From: Frankiaceae bacterium
GTDB taxonomy: Bacteria > Actinomycetota > Actinomycetes > JAFAQI01
DNA length: 6,910 nt
Assembly (NCBI GenBank): GCA_030840615.1
Contig: JAVEEE010000418.1
Span: forward strand, 1-6,910
Direction: 5' to 3'
Each line of letters opens with the position of its first letter. Position 1 is the stretch's first letter. Below the pieces are notes generated by a model. It saw only the letters and a program-made list of their open reading frames with translations, did not search any database and was not told the DNA's origin. Position numbers and translations under genes: made by a program. This document shows, one piece after another, positions 1 through 6,047 of the stretch.

Positions 1-1346
1 CTGCCGCACGGCGACATCTGTGGATGCACTTCACTCGCATGTCGTCGTATGCGGAGCACGAGATCCCCATCATCGTCCGCGGTGAGGGTCCGTACGTCTG
101 GGACTCGAGGGGCCGCCGATTCCTCGACGGCCTGTCCGGGCTCTTCGTCGTACAAGCGGGACACGGTCGCGCCGAGCTCGCCGATGCCGCCGGCAAGCAA
201 GCCGCAGAGCTCGCCTACTTCCCGCTGTGGTCCTACGCGCATCCGACCGCGATCGAGCTGGCCGAGCGGCTCGCGTCCTATGCCCCCGGTGACATCAACC
301 GGGTGTTCTTCACCACCGGCGGCAGCGAGGCCGTCGAGTCCGCATGGAAGCTGGCCCGGCAGTACTTCCGTCTGATCGGCGAACCCAGCCGCTACAAGGT
401 GATCAGCCGCGACATCGCCTACCACGGCACGACAATGGGTGCGCTGTCCGTCACCGGACTTGCCGCCATCAAGGCGCCGTTCGAGCCGCTGGTGCCGGGC
501 AGTGTCCGGGTCGAGAACACGAACTTCTACCGGGCGCCTGAACACCTCCGCGACGACCACGCCGCGTTCGGGCAGTGGGCGGCCGACGACATCGAGCGAC
601 GCATCCTCATGGAAGGCCCGGAGACCGTCGCGGCGGTCTTCGTCGAACCGGTGCAGAACTCGGGAGGTTGTTTCCCACCACCTCCCGGCTACTTCCAACG
701 CGTGCGCGAGATCTGCGACACCCACGGCGTGCTGCTCGTGTCCGACGAGGTGATCTGCGCGTTCGGACGGCTCGGCGAGTGGTTCGGTGCGCAGCGCTAC
801 GGCTACCAGCCCGACATGATCACGGTGGCCAAAGGGATGACAAGCGGATACTCGCCGATCGGCGCGTTGCTGACCTCGGACCGGCTGATCGAGCCGTTTC
901 TCACCGGAACGAGCTCGTTCCTCCACGGCATCACGTTTGCCGGCCACCCCGTCTCGTCGGCGGTCGCTCTTGCCAACCTCGACATCTTCGAGCGCGACGA
1001 CCTGCTCGGCCATGTCCGGGCCCACCAGGACCGCTTCCGCGCGATGCTCGACTCGCTCAACGACCTGCCGATCGTCGGTGAGGTCCGAGGTGACGGCTAC
1101 TTCTACGGCATCGAGCTCGTCAAGGACAAGGCGACCCGGGAGACCTTCGACGACGCCGAGAGCGAACGCCTGCTGCGCGGCTTCCTGTCACCCGCCTTGT
1201 TCGACGCCGGTCTGATCTGCCGCGCCGATGACCGCGGCGACCCGGTGGTGCAGCTGGCGCCCCCACTGGTCTGCGGCGACGAGCAGTTCGCCGAGATCGA
1301 GCAGGCACTCCGATCGGTGCTGAGCGACGCGTGGTCGCACCTCTAG
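1..1346 (+). CDS. Class III (omega-type) PLP-dependent aminotransferase, 5'-partial
   Basis: Fold-type I aminotransferase that moves an amino group from an amine or omega-amino acid to a 2-oxo acid, probably in the cytoplasm. Residues below are numbered from the ATG at 24. Visible motifs are TTGGSEA (97-103, PLP phosphate contact), AYHG (132-135, ring stacking), the Asp of SDEV (D241, binds the pyridine nitrogen) and the Lys of VAKG (K270, Schiff base). The ATG at 24 is probably not the true start. The frame stays open to the left edge and encodes AARRHLW, which looks like the conserved lead-in of this actinobacterial family (ARRHLWMHFTRM). The gene therefore begins upstream, with 447 residues visible of an estimated 450-470. 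The stop is TAG at 1344-1346, and the next gene starts 16 bp inside it. The neighbouring FAD amine oxidoreductase suggests polyamine or GABA-like substrates, but family motifs alone do not fix the substrate. Automated names such as 'aspartate aminotransferase family' should not be read as substrate evidence. Confidence 0.95.
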   Translation, partial: AARRHLWMHFTRMSSYAEHEIPIIVRGEGPYVWDSRGRRFLDGLSGLFVVQAGHGRAELADAAGKQAAELAYFPLWSYAHPTAIELAERLASYAPGDINRVFFTTGGSEAVESAWKLARQYFRLIGEPSRYKVISRDIAYHGTTMGALSVTGLAAIKAPFEPLVPGSVRVENTNFYRAPEHLRDDHAAFGQWAADDIERRILMEGPETVAAVFVEPVQNSGGCFPPPPGYFQRVREICDTHGVLLVSDEVICAFGRLGEWFGAQRYGYQPDMITVAKGMTSGYSPIGALLTSDRLIEPFLTGTSSFLHGITFAGHPVSSAVALANLDIFERDDLLGHVRAHQDRFRAMLDSLNDLPIVGEVRGDGYFYGIELVKDKATRETFDDAESERLLRGFLSPALFDAGLICRADDRGDPVVQLAPPLVCGDEQFAEIEQALRSVLSDAWSHL

Positions 1347-1972
1347 GGAGCACCGCACGAACCCAGCTCCGCCGCGGCGCCGAGCTCGCAGCGGACGACG
1401 TTGCCGAGCTCTACGCCCTTCTGGATGAAGGACTGCTCGCACATGTCGGCATCGCGGACGCCCGCCAGCCCTTCGTGCTCCCCTGCGCCTACGCCCGCGA
1501 CGGGGAACGGCTGCTGCTGCACGGCTCGTCGGGCAGCAGGCTCTTTCGCGCACTCGCCGCCGGGATGCCCGCCTGCGTCACCGTCACGCTGCTCGACGGG
1601 CTTGTCTACGCGCGGTCGGTGTTCCACTCGTCGATGAACTACCGGTCGGCGATGCTCTTCGGCCGGGCCAGTGGCGTTCCCGACGAGGACAAGGAGTCCG
1701 CGCTCCGGACGATCGCCGATCACCTCATGCCAGGTCGATGGCCGGAGGCCCGACCGCCCAGTCGCAAAGAGCTGGCAGCCACGCTGGTAGTCGCGCTGTC
1801 CCTCGACGAGGCGTCCGTGAAGATCAGCCGCGGCCTGCCGGACGAAGCGCCCGAAGACGCGGGGTGGCCGGCGTGGGCCGGCGTCGTTCCGCTGCGCCTC
1901 GTTGCCGGGTCACCGCAGTCTGCTGATCCCGGTCCTCCACCACCGTGTGTGCTCGCTGCCCGGCCGACATGA
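1331..1972 (+). CDS. Pyridoxamine 5'-phosphate oxidase superfamily (split-barrel flavin-binding) protein
   Basis: A 213-residue protein that resembles the Pyridox_ox_2 / NimA-like branch of the PNPOx-like split-barrel fold. Recognisable blocks are LLDEGLLAHVG (30-40), QPFVLPCAYARDGERLLLHG (46-65), SRLFRAL (69-75) and the family signature SSMNYRSAMLFG (100-111). Members of the fold bind FMN, FAD, F420 or haem, and most in this branch have no known substrate. True PNP oxidase activity is not implied. The GTG at 1331 is the only usable start before the conserved region. It lies 16 bp inside the aminotransferase gene with at best a weak GAG upstream, so translation probably depends on coupling. 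The stop TGA (1970-1972) overlaps the ATG of the next gene. The Pro-rich tail (about 195-213) has no recognised motif. Possible roles are an accessory reductase, a detoxifying flavoenzyme for reactive imine or aldehyde products, or flavin or PLP handling. All three are guesses. Confidence 0.88.
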   Translation: MVAPLGSTARTQLRRGAELAADDVAELYALLDEGLLAHVGIADARQPFVLPCAYARDGERLLLHGSSGSRLFRALAAGMPACVTVTLLDGLVYARSVFHSSMNYRSAMLFGRASGVPDEDKESALRTIADHLMPGRWPEARPPSRKELAATLVVALSLDEASVKISRGLPDEAPEDAGWPAWAGVVPLRLVAGSPQSADPGPPPPCVLAARPT

Positions 1973-3324
1973 CGCTGCCTTCGTTCTGGCTGGAGACCTG
2001 CGGCGACGACCTCACACCACGCCAGCCACTGCCCGGCGACACCGACTGCGACGTGGCGATCGTCGGCGCCGGCTACACCGGGCTCTGGACCGCCCATCAC
2101 CTGCTCCGCCAGGACCCCTCGATGCGCGTGGTCGTCATCGAGCGTGAGATCGCCGGCTGGGGTGCGTCCGGACGCAACGGCGGCTGGTGCTCGGCGCTGT
2201 TCGCCGCGCCCTGGTCGCGGGTGGCCACAGAACACGGCCATGACGCTGCCCTCCGGCTCCGCCGCGCGCTGGAGCAAACGGTGGACGAGGTAGGGCGCTG
2301 GTGTCTGGCCAACGGAGTGGACGCCCATTACGCCAAAGGCGGGACCGTCACGTTCGCCCGCGGGGCCGCGCAAGTCCAGCGGGCGAAGGCACACGTCGCC
2401 GCTGACAAGGCAGCCGGCGGGGATGACACGGCGTGGCTCGACCCGGCTGCGGCCGCAAACCGGATCCGTGTCTCGGGCGTGGACGGCGCGGCCTTCACCC
2501 CGCACTGCGCGGCCGTCCAGCCGGCTCGTCTCGTCCGGGGGCTGGCCCGCGTCGTGGAAGCGCAAGGCGCCCGGCTCTTCGAACGCACCACCGCACTCGC
2601 GCTCGACCGCGGCCGGGTCACGACGGCGCGCGGAACGGTACGTGCCGACGCCGTCCTGCGGGCCACTGAGGGCTACACCCGGTCACTGTCGCGGCTGCAC
2701 CGTGACGTCGTACCGCTCTGGTCGCTCATCGTGGCGACCGAACCCTTGCCGGCGACGGCATGGGACGAGCTCGGGTGGCGAGACCGCGAGACCGTGACGG
2801 ATGAGCGCCACCTGCTCGTCTACGCGCAGCGCACCGCCGATGACCGGATCGTGCTCGGCGGCCGGGGTGCGCCGTACCGATTCGCGTCCCGGACGACCGG
2901 GGACCGCGGCCACCACCGCACCTTCGCGCGGCTCGAACACGAGCTGCGCGAACTGTTCCCCGCCGCGGCGGACGCCCTGGTGACACATCGTTGGGGCGGC
3001 GTGCTCGGCGTGCCACGAGACTGGATGCCGTCAGTGGGCTTCGACCGCGAACTCGGCACGGGGTGGGCGGGGGGCTACGTCGGCGACGGGGTGGGCTGTG
3101 CGGCGCTCGCAGGGCGGACCCTTGCCGACCTCGTGCTCGGACGCGACACCGACGAGACCGCCCTGCCGTGGGTCGACCACCGCTCGCGGACGTGGGAGCC
3201 GGAGCCCTTGCGATGGCTCGGGGTGCGCGGGATGACGGCACTCATGGGTGCGGCCGACCGGCTGGAGGCGCGCACCGGCCGTCCTTCACCCGTGGGCACG
3301 CTGCTCGAGCGGCTGACCGGGTAG
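1969..3324 (+). CDS. DAO-family FAD-dependent amine oxidoreductase (PuuB-like)
   Basis: A 451-residue flavoprotein of the D-amino-acid oxidase/GlpO-like (DAO) family, which oxidises C-N bonds of amines or amino acids. The N-terminal Rossmann segment DVAIVGAGYTGLW (28-40) holds GxGxxG at 33-38. It is followed by the ribose-binding acid at the end of the second strand (VVVIE, E58) and by GASGRNGG (65-72), which is typical of gamma-glutamylputrescine oxidase-like members. The FAD-closing segment GGYVGDGVGCAALAGRTLAD lies at 368-387. A C-terminal extension of about 60 residues (WEPEPLRWLG, then RTGRPSP) is familiar from actinobacterial homologues. I chose ATG 1969 because it forms an ATGA overlap with the previous stop and gives a normal N-terminus (MTLPSFWLE). 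A GTG at 1945 would add eight residues and a longer overlap. No Shine-Dalgarno is evident, so translational coupling is likely. With the aminotransferase it fits a polyamine or gamma-glutamylated amine degradation pathway. Sarcosine-like or other amine substrates are equally possible on sequence alone. Confidence 0.93.
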   Translation: MTLPSFWLETCGDDLTPRQPLPGDTDCDVAIVGAGYTGLWTAHHLLRQDPSMRVVVIEREIAGWGASGRNGGWCSALFAAPWSRVATEHGHDAALRLRRALEQTVDEVGRWCLANGVDAHYAKGGTVTFARGAAQVQRAKAHVAADKAAGGDDTAWLDPAAAANRIRVSGVDGAAFTPHCAAVQPARLVRGLARVVEAQGARLFERTTALALDRGRVTTARGTVRADAVLRATEGYTRSLSRLHRDVVPLWSLIVATEPLPATAWDELGWRDRETVTDERHLLVYAQRTADDRIVLGGRGAPYRFASRTTGDRGHHRTFARLEHELRELFPAAADALVTHRWGGVLGVPRDWMPSVGFDRELGTGWAGGYVGDGVGCAALAGRTLADLVLGRDTDETALPWVDHRSRTWEPEPLRWLGVRGMTALMGAADRLEARTGRPSPVGTLLERLTG

Positions 3325-3335
3325 GTCGCTGAAGC
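3325..3335. other. Convergent intergenic junction, 11 bp
   Basis: Only 11 bp separate the TAG of the FAD oxidoreductase (3322-3324) from the TGA of the L,D-transpeptidase, which reads on the opposite strand (complement of 3336-3338). I see no GC stem followed by a T run on either strand here. The best candidate is a 4-bp GACC/GGTC stem across the plus-strand stop (3315-3327), which is too weak to call a terminator. Confidence 0.85.
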
Positions 3336-4853
3336 TCAGGCGCCGTAGATCCAGACGGACAGGCCGTTGTAGAGCTTCGAACCGAGCCGGTCGCGGGCCG
3401 GCACGGTGATCCGCACGCACCCGTGGCTCGCGGGATAGCTCGGCACCTCGCCCTCGCCGTGGATCGCGAAACCATCGTTGTTGAAGTACGCGGGGCGATA
3501 GAGCGTGCCGAGCTTGGACGTCACCCAGCCCTCGCGCATGTAGACGACGGAGAAGTGGCCGGTCGGGGTGATGGCCTGTTGGCTCGTGCCGTCGGAGCCG
3601 GTGTAGTAGTAACCGCCGCCGGTCGACGAGTCGAGGATTCGCCAGATGTGGCCGTTGACGGCGTAGTAGAGCACCTGGTGCGTGAGGTCGACCTCGACGC
3701 CGGCACTGCCGGCCGACTCCGGATGGCGCAGGTGCGGGATCTTCGGTGACGCCAGCCGACGCCACACCTTCGGTCCGACCACACCGTCGCGCTGGATCTC
3801 CTGGATCTTCTCGAAGGCGACGACGGCGTGCTGCGTGTCGAAGCCGTAGCTGCCGTTGACCGCACCGACGTCGTAATGCAGCGCACGCAGACGTCGTTGC
3901 AGCGTACGGACGTCATGCCCTGACATCCCTGGGCGCAGCGTGCGCTTCACGGCCTTGATACGGGTGACAGCGCTCGTGCTACTCCAGTAGGACGCGCTGC
4001 CGGGGCGCCGGACCCGGTAGTAGTAGCGACCGGTGGTCGCCAGCGTCAGTGGCAGGTCGAACCGGCCGTGGCGGCCGATGGGTGCACTCTCGACGCGCTG
4101 CCACGATCCGTTGAGACGTTGGTCGAGGAACACCCTGCCGTGCTGCGCCGGCCTGGGGTGGACCCGACCGCGCAGGTGCAGCGGAGTGAGGATCGGTGCG
4201 ATCCGCGGGATGTTCGTGTCGAGCTGCGGCCGCACGTTGATGCGGACTGCGCGGGTCGTCGAGCCCAGGTAAGTCGGGACCTGACGGAACACGACGCGGA
4301 AGTCCGACGACGCCTGTGGGGTCACCCGCCACTGCACCGCGCCGTCCGACCCGGTCGTGTGCGTAGCCTGCACGGCCCGCCAGGGTCCGGCACCCGCTGA
4401 CCGGTGCTGGAGTCGCGCCGGCTGGCCCTGCACGGGTATGCCGGCGGCTCGCAGAACGGCGCGGACCACAGCTGCACCCGGGAACGTGACCGCGACGCGC
4501 GAGCGGCCGATGGTCGCGCTCGTCGGCTGCTGCACAGTGAAGGACGGCCCGTCGAGCGTGCCGTCCGTCGTCGTGACCCGCACGAGTCCCGACGTGGCCG
4601 ACGGCGGCACCGCGGCCCGGATGTGCCCGTCATCGACGAGCGTCGGAGCGCCGGCATCCACCCCGCCGAACGTGACATCGGATGCGCTTGCCAGTCCGGT
4701 GCCGGTGATGTCGACGACCCTGCCGACCGGTCCGAACGTCGGGGAAAGCCCGCTCACACTGCCGCCGGCCGCCACTGACGGGACGGCGGAAAGGCCGATG
4801 ACCATGGCGCTGCCACCCACAAGTGCGGCAGCCCGCAGAGCCAGCCGGAACAT
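3336..4853 (-). CDS. Exported L,D-transpeptidase with TIG, Ig-like, peptidoglycan-binding and YkuD domains
   Basis: A 505-residue secreted cell-wall enzyme expected to form 3-3 peptidoglycan cross-links or attach proteins to meso-DAP. In order it has: a signal peptide (1 to about 29, hydrophobic core 8-22, likely cleavage after SVAA); an IPT/TIG-like domain (about 32-108, SGLSPTFGPVG then ITGTGL); two beta-rich Ig-like or carbohydrate-binding-like segments (about 115-208 and 214-300); a PG_binding_1 domain (about 306-366, LRPGMSGHDVRTLQRRL then DGVVGPKVWRRL); and a C-terminal YkuD catalytic domain (about 385-503). The active-site motif is intact: H465 in AIHG, then SHGCVR with H477, catalytic C479 and R481. 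There is no lipobox Cys, so it is probably soluble or wall-bound rather than a lipoprotein. The start at 4853 is supported by GGAGGA six bases upstream and by the signal peptide beginning there. An in-frame GTG at 4898 would add 15 Arg/Gly-rich residues upstream of the ribosome binding site. It lies 66 bp downstream of rlmN on the same strand. Confidence 0.95.
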   Translation of the reverse strand: MFRLALRAAALVGGSAMVIGLSAVPSVAAGGSVSGLSPTFGPVGRVVDITGTGLASASDVTFGGVDAGAPTLVDDGHIRAAVPPSATSGLVRVTTTDGTLDGPSFTVQQPTSATIGRSRVAVTFPGAAVVRAVLRAAGIPVQGQPARLQHRSAGAGPWRAVQATHTTGSDGAVQWRVTPQASSDFRVVFRQVPTYLGSTTRAVRINVRPQLDTNIPRIAPILTPLHLRGRVHPRPAQHGRVFLDQRLNGSWQRVESAPIGRHGRFDLPLTLATTGRYYYRVRRPGSASYWSSTSAVTRIKAVKRTLRPGMSGHDVRTLQRRLRALHYDVGAVNGSYGFDTQHAVVAFEKIQEIQRDGVVGPKVWRRLASPKIPHLRHPESAGSAGVEVDLTHQVLYYAVNGHIWRILDSSTGGGYYYTGSDGTSQQAITPTGHFSVVYMREGWVTSKLGTLYRPAYFNNDGFAIHGEGEVPSYPASHGCVRITVPARDRLGSKLYNGLSVWIYGA

Positions 4854-4859
4854 CAGACG

Positions 4860-4865
4860 TCCTCC
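4860..4865 (-). promoter_or_regulatory. Shine-Dalgarno site of the L,D-transpeptidase gene
   Basis: On the minus strand the sequence reads GGGGGAGGACGTCTG and then ATG. GGAGGA is a near-perfect anti-16S match with a six-base spacer. It is the strongest ribosome binding site in the window and decides the start at 4853 over the upstream GTG. The other complete genes here have weak sites or rely on coupling. Confidence 0.85.
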
Positions 4866-4868
4866 CCC

Positions 4869-4895
4869 GGACCGCCGGGTGCGGCGCCGCGGTCC
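4869..4895 (-). repeat. Inverted repeat (possible RNA hairpin) just upstream of the transpeptidase ribosome binding site
   Basis: The 7-bp arms GGACCGC (4869-4875) and GCGGTCC (4889-4895) are perfect inverted repeats around a 13-base loop. A competing 5-bp stem, CCCGG/CCGGG with a four-base loop (4866-4879), would reach into the G run next to the ribosome binding site. The perfect 10-bp palindrome GCGGCGCCGC (4881-4890) overlaps the first arrangement. No U tract follows, so it is not a classical terminator. It could be an intercistronic structure that slows readthrough or adjusts translation, or simply a chance product of high GC. Confidence 0.4.
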
Positions 4896-4903
4896 CACTC
4901 TAG

Positions 4904-4919
4904 TGCCGGAATTGCCGGA
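4904..4919. repeat. Tandem direct repeat TGCCGGA x2
   Basis: Two copies of TGCCGGA (4904-4910 and 4913-4919) are separated by AT and end directly against the rlmN stop codon (complement of 4920-4922). The 9-bp period is close to one helical turn, and each copy contains the palindrome CCGG. A short regulatory site is possible, but 7-bp repeats are common in GC-rich DNA. Confidence 0.35.
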
Positions 4920-6035
4920 TCACGGGGAAGCCGCGAGCTGGCCGCAGGCACCGTCGATGTCACGTCCACGCGTGTCGCGCACGGTGGTGGCAACGCCGGC
5001 GGCACGCAGGATGCGCACGAACTGACGCTCGTCCTCCGGCCGGGATGCCGTCCAGGCCGACCCGGGCGTCGGGTTGAGCGGGATGAGGTTGACGTGCACG
5101 AGCTTGCGGCGCAGCAGAGCGGCAAGTGCGTGTGCGCGCTCGGCCTGGTCGTTGACGTCACGGATCATCGCGTACTCGATGGAGATACGCCGGCCCGTCG
5201 CAGCGGCGTAGCGCCACGCCGCGTCGAGAACCTGCTGCACCTTCCATCGCGTGTTGACCGGGACCAGCGTGTCGCGCAGCTCGTCGTCCGGCGCGTGCAG
5301 CGAGACGGCCAACGTGACCTGCAGCTGCTCCGCGATGAGCTTGTCGATCGCCGGGACGAGACCGACTGTCGACACCGTCACATGTCGTTGCGCCAGGCCG
5401 AGTCCGGCCGGCGCGGGCTGGGTCAAGCGCCGGACGGCGCCGACCACCGCCGCGTAGTTGGCCAGCGGTTCCCCCATGCCCATGAAGACCACGTTTCCCA
5501 CCCGGCCGGGAGCCGGACCCGGCGCCGGGCCGTCCGGAAGCTCACCGCGCGCTGCCGTCCGCGCACCGGCAACGACCTGCTCGACGATCTCCGCCGTCGA
5601 CAAGTTGCGGGTGAGCCCCGCTTGCCCGGTTGCACAGAACGGGCAGGCCATGCCGCAACCAGCCTGGGAGGACACGCACATCGTGATGCGTTCCGGGTAG
5701 CGCATCAGCACGCTCTCGACGAGGGCACCGTCGAAGAGACGCCAGAGGGTCTTGCGCGTCGTGCCCGCGTCGCATTCCTGGGTGCGCACCGGCGTCATCA
5801 GAGTCGGTAACAACGCGTCAACAAGTCGTGCGCGCGACGCGTCCGGCAGGTCCGTCATGTCCTGCGGGTCCGCGACGAGCCGTCCGAAGTAGTGCCGGGA
5901 GATCTGGTCGGCGCGGTAGGCCTGCTCCCCCAGCGCGGTGACTGCCGCGCGACGACCCGCGGGATCGAGGTCGGCGAGGTGCCGCGGTGGCTTCCCACGG
6001 CGCGGCGCTTCGAAGACCAGGGGAAGCGATGTCAT
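4920..6035 (-). CDS. rlmN: Dual-specificity 23S rRNA A2503 / tRNA A37 C2-methyltransferase RlmN
   Basis: A 371-residue radical-SAM enzyme that methylates C2 of A2503 in the ribosomal peptidyl-transferase centre and A37 of some tRNAs. Numbered from the ATG at 6035, it shows the N-terminal RNA-binding part (RGKPPRHLADL, then AYRADQISRHYF), CVSSQAGCGMACPFC with cluster cysteines C127, C131 and C134 and the conserved C120 ahead of them, the GMGEP SAM-binding motif (about 186-190), and C364 in DIDGACGQL, the methyl-carrying cysteine. Length is normal for the family. A Pro/Ala/Gly-rich loop (DGPAPGPAPG, about 168-177) before the GMGEP strand looks like a lineage-specific insert. ATG 6035 is preferred, with a weak GGA at -7 to -5. 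A TTG at 6044 would add three residues. The MFS gene ends 12 bp upstream on the same strand, so co-transcription is likely. RlmN is clearly favoured over Cfr by the overall motif pattern. Confidence 0.97.
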   Translation of the reverse strand: MTSLPLVFEAPRRGKPPRHLADLDPAGRRAAVTALGEQAYRADQISRHYFGRLVADPQDMTDLPDASRARLVDALLPTLMTPVRTQECDAGTTRKTLWRLFDGALVESVLMRYPERITMCVSSQAGCGMACPFCATGQAGLTRNLSTAEIVEQVVAGARTAARGELPDGPAPGPAPGRVGNVVFMGMGEPLANYAAVVGAVRRLTQPAPAGLGLAQRHVTVSTVGLVPAIDKLIAEQLQVTLAVSLHAPDDELRDTLVPVNTRWKVQQVLDAAWRYAAATGRRISIEYAMIRDVNDQAERAHALAALLRRKLVHVNLIPLNPTPGSAWTASRPEDERQFVRILRAAGVATTVRDTRGRDIDGACGQLAASP

Positions 6036-6047
6036 CTCGTCCAATTG

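Noticed and set aside
1720..2565. Long minus-strand open frame (281 codons) opposite the split-barrel and FAD oxidase genes
   Set aside because: It is antisense to two genes with clear family motifs, has low-complexity composition with no recognisable domain, and is the kind of shadow frame GC-rich codon bias produces.
3315..3338. Short stems at the convergent junction as a bidirectional terminator
   Set aside because: Stems are only 4 bp and no T or A run follows on either strand.
4016..4026. Repeated GTAGTAGTA-like stretch encoding YYY, with a similar one near 3604
   Set aside because: It encodes Tyr-Tyr-Tyr in beta-rich segments of the transpeptidase (residues 277-279 and 415-417). The copies are too short to be a repeat element.
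4854..4898. GTG start at 4898 for the transpeptidase
   Set aside because: It would add an Arg/Gly-rich stretch before the signal peptide and place the strong GGAGGA site inside the coding region.
4895..4930. Possible minus-strand promoter with -10-like TAGAGT (complement of 4897-4902)
   Set aside because: The hexamer 17 bp upstream (CCGTGA) does not resemble a -35 element, so it is not reported as a feature.
5094..5810. Plus-strand open frame (238 codons) opposite rlmN
   Set aside because: It lies wholly antisense to well-conserved RlmN sequence. The translation is Arg/His/Gln-rich without any motif.
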